From contig JBAYJY010000002.1 in the NCBI GenBank assembly GCA_041664945.1, positions 23,810 through 87,809 of the forward strand: 64,000 nt of DNA, in the 5' to 3' direction. The notes beneath the pieces are model-generated. The model was not told the origin of the DNA, made no database searches, and saw only the letters and a list, made by a program, of their open reading frames with translations. The DNA is from JBAYJY01 sp041664945. Its GTDB lineage: Bacteria > UBP15 > UBA6099. Below are positions 52,767 to 62,204 of the stretch, piece after piece. Numbering within the stretch: position 1 is the stretch's first letter; each line of letters starts with the position of its first letter. Position numbers and translations under genes: made by a program.

Positions 52767-54719
52767 ATGTCTTTATTGCTTTGTTCTGTTTTCAGACCTT
52801 TCGGAGTGGACGACGAATACGGACGCAAGGAAAACAAACTGGAACTGTTCCACAATCAGGTGACGCGCGAACAGGGGATTTTTTCGATCAGGTACAACCA
52901 CCGCAGTTTCGGATTGTATTTCATAGCTGAAAACATCAAGATGCCCACTGTGATTCTGGATTTTCCGACGCTCAAGCAGTTTCGAAAAGAATTGAAAAAA
53001 GGATACGACTATGTCGGAATAGCATTCATCGCGTCGAATTTCGCGAAAGCGAAGAAGATGTGCGAGCTGGTGCGCGAAGTATCGCCGACGACGAAGATAA
53101 TTCTCGGCGGACACGGCACGAGGATACCGGAGATAGAAAAGCTGATCGATTGCGATTACGCGTTCCCCGGCGAAGGCATACACCAGCTTCGCAAACTTTT
53201 CCGCGAGGACGTTGACGCGCCTATCAAACATCCGGCGATGCCGGCGGCGGACCACAAGCGCATCCTCGGTCTTCCGTTCACTCAGAGCGCGGCGGTTCTG
53301 GTGCCGGGCGTAGGCTGTCCGAACGCCTGCCGTTTCTGCGCGACTTCCCACTTCTACGACAAAACTTATTACCCATTCCTCAAAACGGGACAAGAGCTTT
53401 ACGACACTATTCTCGATCTTGCGGCGAAAATGAAGACTAACGACTTTTTCGTCATGGACGAAAATTTTCTGAAGCAGAAGGACCGCGCCATGGAACTGCT
53501 CTCGCTGATGGAGCGGGACAACCGCACGTTCAACTTCAGCATCTTCTCGTCGGCTGAAACGGTGAAGGAATTCGGGATCGCGAACATGGTGAAACTCGGA
53601 ATTTCCTACATCTGGCTGGGAGTTGAATCAAAGAAAAACATTTTCGAGAAAACCCAAGGCATAGACGTAAAGGAAATGATCTCCGAACTGCGGGCGAACG
53701 GAATTTTCGTTCTGGCGTCCTCGATTCTGTTTCTCGAACATCACACAAAGGAAACTATCTGGGAAGACATAGATTTTTCGATCGGCCTGAATCCGGATTT
53801 CTCGCAGTTCATGCAACTCGGCCCGATGCCGCAGACCCAGCTTTATCTGGATTACAAGGCGGAAGGCAAACTGCGCGAGGATATTCCCTATCAGGAATGG
53901 CACGGGCAGCACAGGATATGGTTCGACCATCCGCACTTTACTGGCGAGGAGACAGAGACTTATCTGCGCGACGCGTTCAGGAAAGAGTTCGAGACGCTCG
54001 GGCCGTCAATATTGAGGACGGGCGAGACGATGATCCGCGGACTGGACGCGCCGGTTTTCAAGACGGACAATCCGATGCTGCTGCGCCGGAAGGAAGTGTT
54101 GTACCGGCGATGCAAGGCGTACTATTACGCGCTGACGGCGCTTAAATGGGAGATGCCGACGCAAAGAATGAAGGAGCAGGCTTCGCGCATTCTTGCGTTG
54201 TACAAGGAACGCCTCGGGGCGCGGACGCCGCTTCACTTGGCGGCGAGCGGAATGGTATTCGCATTGACGGAGGCCGCAAAGACGCGAATGAACCGGGCGG
54301 GATACGCGCACAATCCCACGGTGATGAAGACGATGTTCCGCATCTCGCCGGCGACATACAAGGAAATGAAGGGCAGGATTCAGGCGATCTTCAGAAACCG
54401 CAGGACGTGGGCGATCATCGAAAACAACGGCGACGCAGGCGTTGCGCTTTCGCTTCATTTCTCGGGCAGGATCAAGCGTAAAACGGTAGCTAAGCTAAAC
54501 AACAGGATTAACTCACTGCCGCGCATTTCGCTTAAATCCGTCAGAATCAATGTCACGCCTCTCGCTGATTTCAACGAGGAAACTTTCGAGAAGTTCATTG
54601 TGAAGCTTTCACGAAAATGCGAGGATGTCCGGATATACTGCTCTGAGACGCACAAAAAGCAGATTACTTTTTTCAATAAGCTGATGTCAAAAAATGTTTG
54701 CTCGGTGACGACGTTTTAA
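52767..54719 (+). CDS. B12-binding-type radical SAM protein with STAS-like C-terminus
   Basis: A 650-residue enzyme. The first 165 residues have the fold pattern of a cobalamin-binding domain (YDYVGIAFIASNFAKAKKM, IILGGHGTRIPE, DYAFPGEG) but no DxHxxG motif, so bound cobalamin is uncertain. The radical SAM core has CPNACRFC (C184, C188, C191) for the [4Fe-4S] cluster, then VMDENFL and YIWLGVESKKNIFEKTQG. The last 105 residues (about 546-650, VALSLHFSGRIKRKTVAKLN...LKSVRINVTPLADFN) resemble a STAS domain. Substrate unknown. It is a single gene. Confidence 0.8.
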   Translation: MSLLLCSVFRPFGVDDEYGRKENKLELFHNQVTREQGIFSIRYNHRSFGLYFIAENIKMPTVILDFPTLKQFRKELKKGYDYVGIAFIASNFAKAKKMCELVREVSPTTKIILGGHGTRIPEIEKLIDCDYAFPGEGIHQLRKLFREDVDAPIKHPAMPAADHKRILGLPFTQSAAVLVPGVGCPNACRFCATSHFYDKTYYPFLKTGQELYDTILDLAAKMKTNDFFVMDENFLKQKDRAMELLSLMERDNRTFNFSIFSSAETVKEFGIANMVKLGISYIWLGVESKKNIFEKTQGIDVKEMISELRANGIFVLASSILFLEHHTKETIWEDIDFSIGLNPDFSQFMQLGPMPQTQLYLDYKAEGKLREDIPYQEWHGQHRIWFDHPHFTGEETETYLRDAFRKEFETLGPSILRTGETMIRGLDAPVFKTDNPMLLRRKEVLYRRCKAYYYALTALKWEMPTQRMKEQASRILALYKERLGARTPLHLAASGMVFALTEAAKTRMNRAGYAHNPTVMKTMFRISPATYKEMKGRIQAIFRNRRTWAIIENNGDAGVALSLHFSGRIKRKTVAKLNNRINSLPRISLKSVRINVTPLADFNEETFEKFIVKLSRKCEDVRIYCSETHKKQITFFNKLMSKNVCSVTTF

Positions 54720-54774
54720 CGCGTCTATGCTTTCCAAGCGTATAGAGGGATAAGCGTGTTTTAGCGCGCTATTT

Positions 54775-55314
54775 TCAGCAGCCGCAATGATGGCAGATGG
54801 CTTCTTCGGTGTTGACCTGCTTGCCGCAGCTCGGGCAGAGCCGTTTCAACGGCGCTCCGCACATCGGGCAAAACGTGTGATCCTCCTTCAATCTCCTCAT
54901 GCATTTAGGGCACATTCGCAACTCGATCTGGTCTGTCAGCAGTTTGACCATTGTTTCCGATTCAGGTTTGCCGCAGTTCTGAAACTGTATCTCGATCTCC
55001 GACTCTTCGTCGCGTTCGTCGCGAAAGCGCACGGTAATTGTGCAGCCGACGAGGAAGTGGCGGAAATCGGCGCCTGTGACCAGGCGCCTTGGATAGGCGT
55101 TGAACCCGATCCTGTCGCGGAAAAAGCGGCCTTTTATGTCGATTATTCTTTTATCGGTCAGAAGCAGGTAGTCCACTTCGTCCGCGCGCCAAGCTTTGCC
55201 TTGCTCGGGTTGCGGTTTGCCGTGGTTGACGGCAACGAAAAGTTGCTCATCCGGCGCGAGCATTTTCATGATTTCTTTAAGCTGATAATCTTTGATTCTT
55301 ATTATCGGGTCCAT
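54775..55314 (-). CDS. Double zinc-ribbon protein with PH-like N-terminal domain
   Basis: A 179-residue soluble protein. Residues 1-125 look like a bacterial PH-type domain (VDYLLLTDKRIIDIKGRFF, FLVGCTITVRFRDERD); the C-terminal 45 residues hold two zinc ribbons: CPKCMRRLKEDHTFCPMCG and CPSCGKQVNTEEAICHHCG. The combination of membrane- or lipid-binding-type domain and zinc ribbons occurs in small bacterial stress or scaffold proteins; no function is assigned. It converges with the radical SAM gene, about 55 bases apart. Confidence 0.75.
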   Translation of the reverse strand: MDPIIRIKDYQLKEIMKMLAPDEQLFVAVNHGKPQPEQGKAWRADEVDYLLLTDKRIIDIKGRFFRDRIGFNAYPRRLVTGADFRHFLVGCTITVRFRDERDEESEIEIQFQNCGKPESETMVKLLTDQIELRMCPKCMRRLKEDHTFCPMCGAPLKRLCPSCGKQVNTEEAICHHCGC

Positions 55315-55682
55315 GAAATCACCGCCGAATCAAGATCAAAGACGCATATCGCAAGGTGGATAGATATATTACTATATATATTATACACGAATTTTGTGAA
55401 TTTAATCAGCTACTTGTTATTTTATGCTATATATCAAGGGGCTGCGGCGTAGCGGATATTAAAGAGGCCGAAGAATCAGCGAGGCGCGTAGCGGGCGAGG
55501 CTTGAATGTGCCGGCGCCGGCGCGCTTAGCGGGGCGATCTTGCCGGGTTCGGGTTATTTGCTATTTATCTTTTATTTTAACCTATTAACAGAGGCCGGTT
55601 ATCTGCTAATATTATCCGAAAGACGGTCGCGCGCGGCAATAGGATGCGAAAGCGGTATAATAAATTGAATCGGCGCATCCGC

Positions 55683-55712
55683 TTTACCCGATACGCGCGT
55701 TTATATTATAAT
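55683..55712 (+). promoter_or_regulatory. Candidate promoter in the 55315-55812 gap
   Basis: TTTACC (55683-55688), 18-base spacer, TATAAT (55707-55712), about 100 bases before the TPR gene. The rest of this 498-base gap has AT-rich sequence after 55370 and a GC-rich stretch near 55440-55550 with repeated GCGTAGCGG-type words; I see no gene or clear element there. Confidence 0.35.
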
Positions 55713-55812
55713 AACAGACGTTTACGCAAGCGGCCGCCGTTTTTGATAGAAAGCGCGGCGGCATTGACCGTAATGCGCAAGCGCAAAAAACACGAGAGGA
55801 TGGGCGACGCCC

Positions 55813-56883
55813 ATGAGATTAAGCATAAAAATATTGACGGCATTTATCGCTGCCGCGACGGTGTTTGCAATAGGAGCCGCAAGCGCTCAGGTTAGCGACC
55901 CGGCAGTAATTAACAATCAGGGCGTCGAGTTTTATGAGAGAGGGAACTACGCGGCCGCCGCTCAGAAGTTCGAGGCGGCGTTGGCGCTTAGCCCGGAGAA
56001 CGTGGACATGTGCATCAATCTGGGTTTCGCCTATCAGGCGGCTGAAAACCACGATGCGGCTGCGAAGGCGTTCAAAAAAGCTATCCAGCTCGATCCGTCG
56101 AATTTTGAAGCGCATAACAGCCTCGGCGTAAGCTTGTACCGGATCGGCGAGAAGGAACGGGCGATGGAAGAATGGAAGTTCGTGCTCGCTATTGATCCCG
56201 GGAACGCGGCGGCTGCTGCCAATCTCGGAATAGCCCGGCATCCGGAGCGCGCCGATGAAATCCTGTATGAAACAAAAGCGGCTATGAAACCTTCTTTGAA
56301 AGGCGCCGCGCAGCGCGCTATCGCCGCTTATTTTGAGAGAGGGAAACTTGCTTATAAAAAAGGCGACTTCGGGCAGGCTACGCAACTCTTCACTGAAGTT
56401 CTTCAAGAGAAACCTGACTCGAAGTTTTCATATTACTATCTTGGGATGAGCCTTGCGTATCTGGACAAGCCGGAGGCGGCTATGAAGAATTTGCGCGAGT
56501 ATATGATTCTCGAAAATTATCCGGCGGAAGGCGCTGTTGAATACGAGCGGGCTATGGCGGCGTTCAATCTCCTGCGATCCGGCAAGCCGATTAAGGCGCG
56601 GATTTCTCTGAAGGAGATGCAGGCCGCGAAGGCGTTCAAGGACGGCAAGGACGCCTATCTCGCAAAAGACTATTTCAAGACGGTTCATTTTTTGAAGATA
56701 GCGGCATCGTTAAAGCCTGATTCGTATCAGGTCAATTACTATCTCGGCATGGCGTACAGGGGAATAGGCGATAAGGAGCGCGCGACGTTCCACCTCGCGA
56801 AGTGTCTGCTCGCCGGCCCTGAAGCGCGAACGAAGGACGAGGCTCTGAAACTCGCCGCTATTTTGAAAGAGCTAACCAAGTAA
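55813..56883 (+). CDS. Secreted TPR-repeat protein
   Basis: A 356-residue exported protein: signal peptide (1-25, ending GAASAQ), then tetratricopeptide repeats. Clear units include GVEFYERGNYAAAAQKFEAAL...SPENVDMCINLGFAYQ, NHDAAAKAFKKAIQLDPSNFE and, later, GKLAYKKGDFGQATQLFTEVL and GMAYRGIGDKERATFHLAKCL. It probably serves as a periplasmic scaffold for other proteins. GAGAGGA lies upstream of the ATG. Confidence 0.87.
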   Translation: MRLSIKILTAFIAAATVFAIGAASAQVSDPAVINNQGVEFYERGNYAAAAQKFEAALALSPENVDMCINLGFAYQAAENHDAAAKAFKKAIQLDPSNFEAHNSLGVSLYRIGEKERAMEEWKFVLAIDPGNAAAAANLGIARHPERADEILYETKAAMKPSLKGAAQRAIAAYFERGKLAYKKGDFGQATQLFTEVLQEKPDSKFSYYYLGMSLAYLDKPEAAMKNLREYMILENYPAEGAVEYERAMAAFNLLRSGKPIKARISLKEMQAAKAFKDGKDAYLAKDYFKTVHFLKIAASLKPDSYQVNYYLGMAYRGIGDKERATFHLAKCLLAGPEARTKDEALKLAAILKELTK

Positions 56884-57142
56884 TTCATTGATAGATTGTA
56901 TCGCAAGTTGTTAATCCGGATTTGTTTAGCGCGGTTTCCTCATAGGCGTTATGAAGACATTGCCATGCCGAACTATAGCCGGCCCGCTTGCAATATTTCA
57001 AAGCGCAATGAATAATTTGGCGAGGAAAAGACTGTATAAATGACAGAGCTCTGGAGTTGGCGGCGGGGTTCTGCCGCGGTCTTGAGATAAATCCGGTTGC
57101 GCAATGAAGATTCGGGCGCAAAATAATATTAGGAGCAGTTAA

Positions 57143-58471
57143 ATGATTGGATGCCACATAGGGAGATTCTTCCAGACAACCGTGTCAGGCGGTTCATATC
57201 AGGAGGGCCTTTCAGCCACGGTTCAAGGCGTTCCGCCCGGAATGCTTTTGACGGAAAAGGAAATCTACGCAGACCTGTTGCTCAGGAAACCCGGCGCTGA
57301 CGAATTGTCATCTCCGAGGAAAGAGCCTGATCTGCCGGTAATTTATACCGGGCTTAACGCCGCTGACACTATTGAAAACGCCGGGAACGCCAATCACACG
57401 AACGGCACGCCGCTTACGATTCTGATACCGAATCTCGACCGCCATTTCATTCACATCAAACAGTATCAGGATACGAACCGGACGCCGAGGCCGGGCCATG
57501 CGTCTTATGCTTCATTCATGAAGTACGGCCCCGACGACGACGCAATAGGAGCCGGCATTTTCAGCGGCAGATACACGTCGACGATTGTGGCCGCCGGCTA
57601 CGTCGCGAAGAAAATACTCGAAAAAAACGGCATTAAGGTTTTTTCATACATAAAGGAACTTGCCGGAGTGAACTGCGGCGACATCGAACATGCGAAGGCG
57701 TATGGATACACGCAATCGTACAAGAAAATGAGATGCGACTACGATCCGTTTTATCAGGAAGTGTATGTAAAGAATAGAATCACGATGGAGATGCGTTTTC
57801 TCGAAAAGATGCGTATTTTCGCTGAGATAGAAAATGAGATCGAGGAAATAAGGGGGAAGGCGCCGGAATATGTCGCCTCTGAGATTAATGAGAAGTATGG
57901 GGTTCATCCGGTAATAAATTGTCCGTCGGTTGAATGCGCGTCGGAAATGATGACAGCGGCGAACCGGATAACGGCGAACGGCGACTCATCAGGCGGGCTT
58001 GTCGAGGTGATAGTTCTCGGAGCGCCTGCCGGACTCGGCGAGCCGGTGTTTGACAAGCTGGACGCTGAATTGGGGCGAATGATGGGCATCGGCGCGGTGA
58101 AGGGCGTCGAAGTCGGAGCAGGCTTCAGAGTAAAGGACATGACGGGATTTGAGAATAACGATCAGATGAGCGCCGAGAACGGCAAAATTATTTTCGATTC
58201 GAACAATGCCGGCGGAATAACCGGAGGCCTAACGACCGGACAGCCGATTATCGTGCGCGTCGCGGTCAAGCCGACCCCGACGATCGCAAGGCCGCAGCAT
58301 ACGATTGATAAATACACTATGCAGACTACGGACCTGTCCGCAATCACGCGCCGGGATCCGACGATCGCCGGCCGAGTGTGGCCGGTCGCTGAAAATTTCA
58401 CGGCGCTGGTGATTCTGGATCATCTGATCGCGAATTACGGATACCAGACGCTGCGCGAGAAAACGCTGTAG
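57143..58471 (+). CDS. aroC: Chorismate synthase homolog, divergent at active-site motifs
   Basis: A 442-residue protein of the AroC family, which makes chorismate from EPSP using reduced FMN. Supporting motifs: [22 protein letters not shown] with H119 kept, [56 protein letters not shown]. The first signature, normally GESHG, reads GGSYQ (residues 16-20), so the Glu and His are lost; the late RHDP reads RRDP (R404). The protein is also longer than usual (about 360-390). It may be a poor or altered synthase; shikimate genes are not nearby. AGGAGCAG precedes the ATG. Confidence 0.8.
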   Translation: MIGCHIGRFFQTTVSGGSYQEGLSATVQGVPPGMLLTEKEIYADLLLRKPGADELSSPRKEPDLPVIYTGLNAADTIENAGNANHTNGTPLTILIPNLDRHFIHIKQYQDTNRTPRPGHASYASFMKYGPDDDAIGAGIFSGRYTSTIVAAGYVAKKILEKNGIKVFSYIKELAGVNCGDIEHAKAYGYTQSYKKMRCDYDPFYQEVYVKNRITMEMRFLEKMRIFAEIENEIEEIRGKAPEYVASEINEKYGVHPVINCPSVECASEMMTAANRITANGDSSGGLVEVIVLGAPAGLGEPVFDKLDAELGRMMGIGAVKGVEVGAGFRVKDMTGFENNDQMSAENGKIIFDSNNAGGITGGLTTGQPIIVRVAVKPTPTIARPQHTIDKYTMQTTDLSAITRRDPTIAGRVWPVAENFTALVILDHLIANYGYQTLREKTL

Positions 58472-58493
58472 GAATTCGGGAGGCGAAGCGCTT

Positions 58494-58886
58494 ATGCAGG
58501 AAACGAACGCCGCGCGAAAACAGATCCTCGTCGTCGACGATGAGAAAGAGACGCTCGAATACATCCATGACATTCTGGAGGATCGCTACAACGTTTTCAC
58601 GGCCCTGGACGGCAAACAGGCCCTCGACATTCTTGACAATGAGCGCATAGACCTCGTTCTGCTCGATATCGCGATGCAGGAAATGGACGGCAACAAGGTC
58701 CTTCAGATAATCAGGAGCATGCCGCGAACCGAACATCTTCCTGTCTGCATTGTTACCGCTATCGCCGCGACAAAGCAGGAGCAGACTTCGCGCATGTTGG
58801 GCGCGAATGATTATCTGATAAAACCGTTTCACATTGAAACTCTCATAAAAAAAGTCGCTTCTCTACTCGGCGAAGATATTGAATAG
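58494..58886 (+). CDS. Single-domain response regulator (CheY-like)
   Basis: A 130-residue receiver domain. The acidic pair is in ILVVDDEKETLEY, the phosphorylated Asp in IDLVLLDIAMQEMDG, Thr in CIVTAIAATKQEQ and Lys in NDYLIKPFHIETL. There is no output domain, so it signals by protein contact, as CheY does. No histidine kinase is adjacent. It begins 22 bases after the chorismate synthase stop, so the two may be cotranscribed by chance. Confidence 0.92.
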   Translation: MQETNAARKQILVVDDEKETLEYIHDILEDRYNVFTALDGKQALDILDNERIDLVLLDIAMQEMDGNKVLQIIRSMPRTEHLPVCIVTAIAATKQEQTSRMLGANDYLIKPFHIETLIKKVASLLGEDIE

Positions 58887-58960
58887 CATAGACTCCGGAT
58901 TTCTTATAAACATTTTCCAGTTGTGAATTCACATTGTTGCCGGCAGTTTGAAAAACAAAG

Positions 58961-58993
58961 GTCACTGCGAGGCGTTTATTGCCGATGCAATCC
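58961..58993 (+). repeat. REP-like palindromic element, copy 2 (degenerate)
   Basis: GTCACTGCGAGG (58961-58972), a short centre, then GATGCAATCCC. It matches the ends of the element at 14945-14978 with a few changes. The same gap holds AAACATTTTCCAGTT (58908-58922), a 15-mer also found near copy 1 at 15022-15036. Confidence 0.6.
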
Positions 58994-59091
58994 CGAATTC
59001 AATTCACATAGCCATGTCCGGAATTGCCGCTCTTCTAAAGGGGCGCGCAATAACGATGTGCGCGAATATGAATCGTTGACTGAATGCGGGA

Positions 59092-60189
59092 TTACTTTAT
59101 TTTGCCGCCGTTGCGCGGTTTGGAAAGTTTTTTCGTTTGTCCGTTGTCCTCGTCAGGATAAGGAACTTCGGGATAGATGGGCGGCGGAGCTTTGTATGCG
59201 GGCGGCGCCGTTTTAGGAGCGGCAATGGATGCCGGAGAAAGCGAGCTGTTTTGTATCGCGGGAGGAAGGCTGTCCCGGTGATCTTTCTCCCAGTTCGACC
59301 AGAGAGCGAGGGTGTTGCCGTCTTCGACGTTGAACGATTTGCTGAATATTTTTTCCAGCGACCGGAAAGCGGTTTCCATGAGGATGCTCGAGGATGAGAA
59401 GCCTTCCGGCATGTTTGAAACGAATCTGATTGAGGGCGCCGAGACGGCGAACTCGATGAGGTAGTCTGCGGCTTCGAGGCAGGGCAGTGAGCCGAGGATG
59501 TCGAGCAGGTCGTTGACCGCGAGGAGACGGCGTTCTTTTTTGAGCGCCGTTATGACGGCGAGCGAGGCGGGAGTTCCGAGCGATATGATTTTCTTGCGAA
59601 CGTCGGTCGCATTAGTGTAGTCGTAATTTGTGAGCCACTGAGCTATAAGAGCGTCGGCTATCTTAACTTTTTTCTTTGCGTCGCTCTCTCGCACCTTGAT
59701 TTTGAAGGAATCGGGGCTGATAACGCCTTTCCAGACACCTTGTTTTGTGGATGAAGACGAGAATTGCGCGGCGACCGTGTACTCGCCGGGATCTGTGAAT
59801 TTGAAACATTCGGCGATATTGAATGATTTCCTGCCGTGGAACTCGCCGGGCTGGATCACAACCGTCGCGTCGGGAAATTCAACGCGCTCCGGCATGCAGA
59901 TTGTATTCACCGGCTCGCCGGTTTCGTTGATTATGGAGAAGAACAGGCCGGTCCCGTCGCTCGAACCTGGACTGAAGAAATGGGCCGGCAGCCGGATTGG
60001 TTTTGCAGACCTGTTCTCGACTTCATAACTAATATATATGGGATCTCCCGCATTGATTGTTTCCGTTGTTGAAGAAAGCGATGCGGTCAGGTCGCCGTTT
60101 GCAGCCGCCGAGGCTGGCGTTCGCATCAATAGGAACGGCGCTATTATCAATGCGCAGAAAACAATTCGCCGCGCAGAAAATTTTAACAT
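59092..60189 (-). CDS. Secreted protein with Ig-like and HEAT-like regions
   Basis: A 365-residue exported protein with a signal peptide (about 1-28, ending SAAANG). Residues 29-170 have a beta-sandwich-like pattern typical of intracellular-proteinase-inhibitor/BsuPI-like domains (INAGDPIYISYEVENRSAKPIR, FKFTDPGEYTVAAQFSSSS). Residues 190-290 are helical and HEAT-like (KKIISLGTPASLAVITALKKERRLLAVNDLLDILGSL), and the tail is Pro-rich. Start set at ATG 60189, preceded by CGGAG; the frame is open 51 codons further without a ribosome site. Confidence 0.72.
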   Translation of the reverse strand: MLKFSARRIVFCALIIAPFLLMRTPASAAANGDLTASLSSTTETINAGDPIYISYEVENRSAKPIRLPAHFFSPGSSDGTGLFFSIINETGEPVNTICMPERVEFPDATVVIQPGEFHGRKSFNIAECFKFTDPGEYTVAAQFSSSSTKQGVWKGVISPDSFKIKVRESDAKKKVKIADALIAQWLTNYDYTNATDVRKKIISLGTPASLAVITALKKERRLLAVNDLLDILGSLPCLEAADYLIEFAVSAPSIRFVSNMPEGFSSSSILMETAFRSLEKIFSKSFNVEDGNTLALWSNWEKDHRDSLPPAIQNSSLSPASIAAPKTAPPAYKAPPPIYPEVPYPDEDNGQTKKLSKPRNGGKIK

Positions 60190-60380
60190 ATCGAACTCCG
60201 ATGTTTTTTCAAAATCTAATCTATTATAGCACAACGATATTAATAGAAAAGAATTAACTTGCATATGCGGGTTGCATAAGTGCCCCGAAAGGCGGAAAGT
60301 TGTATAATAAGCGAATTGAAGACAGCATGGAATTATAAGCATCGGCTGAAGCGATGCTATCGATAAGGGGGCGGCAACTT

Positions 60381-61580
60381 ATGAGGCGGGTGGCGGTGGT
60401 CGGATTGGGAACGACGCAGTTTCGAGCCCGATGGACTGAAAAAACATATTTTGAGCTTGGATTCGAAGCGGCGAAATCGGCGCTGGCTGACGCCGGGCTG
60501 TCTCGTGCGGATGTCGATTGTTGTGTGTATGGAATGAGCAACGATTTCTTCTCCCGGCAGAGTCAGCCGGACATGATATTGCACGATTACATTGGCTTGC
60601 CGCCGAAGCCGTCCGTGAGGGTGAACTCCGGCGGAGCGACGGGCGGCTCAGCGTTGCGGATCGGTTTCGCTGAAATCGCTTCCGGCATGTATGACTCATG
60701 TCTCGTGCTGGGCGTCGAAAAGTGCGCCGACTGCTTTGACTACGAAGCCGGACGCAGTTCGCCTGAGATGTTGCGCGCGGCGCTCTACGCTGCGGATATG
60801 ACGTATGACAATCCGGCGGGGCGAACCGCTGTTTCCGGCTACGCGCTCGCAGTCGCGGCGCATCAGGAAAAATTCGGAGGCCCGGCGGAAGAGCAGATGG
60901 CGAAGGTGTCCATAAAAAACCACGGCAACGCGATTAGGAATCCGAACGCGCAAAGTCCCAAGGAGATTACTATCGAGGATGTCATGAACTCGCCGAAAAT
61001 ATGCGGGCCGTTCAAGCTCTTTGACAACTGCGTTATTTCAGAGGGCGCGTCGGCGGTGATTCTCATGAGCGAGGAGAAGGCGAAAGAAGTCGCGAAGAAC
61101 CCGGTTTGGATAACAGGTGTCGGCGCGGCGCACGATTGGCCGAGCGCAGGCAGCCGCGAGAATCTGTATGAATTTGCCGGCAGCAGGATTGCCGCTCGAC
61201 GCGCGCTCGATATGGCCGGAGTTAATGACGCGCGCAGGGACCTCGACCTCGCGGAACTCAACGACGCGTTCACGGCGACTGAGATCATGGCTTACGAGGA
61301 CTGCTTTCTGTGCGGCGAAGGCGAGGGCGGCAGGATGATCGACGAAGGCGCGACGCTGGCGGACGGCGACATGCCGGTGAACCTGAGCGGTGGCCTGATC
61401 GGCTGCGGACACGCGGCGGGCGCGACGGGAATTATGCAAACGATCGAGGTTTGCCTGCATCTTCGCGGCGAGGCGTGCGAGAGGCAGCGGGCGAACGCGC
61501 GGCGCGGGTTGGTCCAAAGTTGCGGCGGCCCTCAAAATGCGTGGACAGTCTGCCTCGTTCTCGAAAGGGGTGACGCGTAA
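60381..61580 (+). CDS. Thiolase-fold acyl-CoA protein lacking the nucleophilic Cys (Ltp2/SCP2-thiolase-like)
   Basis: A 399-residue thiolase-superfamily protein. The fold is clear (RVAVVGLGTTQFRARW, VLGVEKCADCFD, LNDAFTATEIMAYED, GGLIGCGHAAGATGIMQT). At the usual nucleophile motif, typically VEAACASGGAAL, the sequence is VNSGGATGGSAL, placing Gly (G85) where Cys should be; the NDAF/NEAF motif is N293-F296. Cys-less members such as Ltp2 act as aldolases with a DUF35 partner, and one follows here, overlapping by one base. AAGGGGG precedes the ATG at 60381. Confidence 0.82.
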   Translation: MRRVAVVGLGTTQFRARWTEKTYFELGFEAAKSALADAGLSRADVDCCVYGMSNDFFSRQSQPDMILHDYIGLPPKPSVRVNSGGATGGSALRIGFAEIASGMYDSCLVLGVEKCADCFDYEAGRSSPEMLRAALYAADMTYDNPAGRTAVSGYALAVAAHQEKFGGPAEEQMAKVSIKNHGNAIRNPNAQSPKEITIEDVMNSPKICGPFKLFDNCVISEGASAVILMSEEKAKEVAKNPVWITGVGAAHDWPSAGSRENLYEFAGSRIAARRALDMAGVNDARRDLDLAELNDAFTATEIMAYEDCFLCGEGEGGRMIDEGATLADGDMPVNLSGGLIGCGHAAGATGIMQTIEVCLHLRGEACERQRANARRGLVQSCGGPQNAWTVCLVLERGDA

Positions 61581-62131
61581 TGCCTTTCAATATCGGACAA
61601 AGAGCGAAATGGTATAAATATTATTCGGAGAAATTCGGTGTATCCGAGGACCGTCTTAAGCGTGAGTTCGAAAAGGAACTGAGCGGCGGAACCGAGATCG
61701 ACGATCCGCTCGAAATCCCTGACAAGATGGAAATTATATTCAAGTATTCTTACGGGGAGCAATCCCGGTTCTTCCGCGAGTTGCGCGAAAACAAACGGAT
61801 CATGGGCGCGAAGTGCGTGAAGTGCGGGCAAGTGTACTGTCCGCCGCGCGGCGACTGCCATCTGTGCTACGAGCCGACGGAGTGGGTCGAACTGTCCGGC
61901 AAGGGGACTATTGTTTCGCACACCGTCCAGTATGTAACGGCGTCGGCGCTTGTCAGGAAAACGCCGTTTATCTGCTGCTATGTGCAGTTGGACGGAGCGG
62001 ACACGCTGCTGATGACGAACTTGGAGATGGACGATGTGGAGAAATGCCAAAAGGGCATGCGCGTGGTTGCTCATTTCCGACACGACCGACATGGAGATAT
62101 TAATGATTTCTATTTTAAGGTTGCCAAGTAG
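61580..62131 (+). CDS. Zinc-ribbon OB-fold (DUF35) protein, thiolase partner
   Basis: A 183-residue protein with an N-terminal helical part, a zinc ribbon (CVKCGQVYCPPRGDCHLC, four Cys) and a C-terminal OB fold (WVELSGKGTIVSHTVQYVTAS). DUF35 proteins bind acyl-CoA thiolases and aldolases and shuttle the substrate between active sites. Its ATG shares one base with the thiolase stop, so the two are translated together and probably form a complex. Confidence 0.88.
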   Translation: MPFNIGQRAKWYKYYSEKFGVSEDRLKREFEKELSGGTEIDDPLEIPDKMEIIFKYSYGEQSRFFRELRENKRIMGAKCVKCGQVYCPPRGDCHLCYEPTEWVELSGKGTIVSHTVQYVTASALVRKTPFICCYVQLDGADTLLMTNLEMDDVEKCQKGMRVVAHFRHDRHGDINDFYFKVAK

Positions 62132-62204
62132 AGGCAAACATCATTGATGGTATAATATCAAAAACAGAATACATAAATAATGGATGAACTTCAGGAGGCG
62201 CGGG

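Noticed and set aside
55644..55895. Short Arg/Lys-rich open frame, like a small ribosomal protein
   Set aside because: It overlaps the start of the TPR protein in another frame, has no ribosome site and its second half encodes the wrong-frame TPR signal peptide.
58923..59216. 97-residue plus-strand open frame
   Set aside because: It spans a degenerate repeat and runs antisense into the secreted HEAT-like gene; Cys/Arg-rich composition suggests noncoding sequence.
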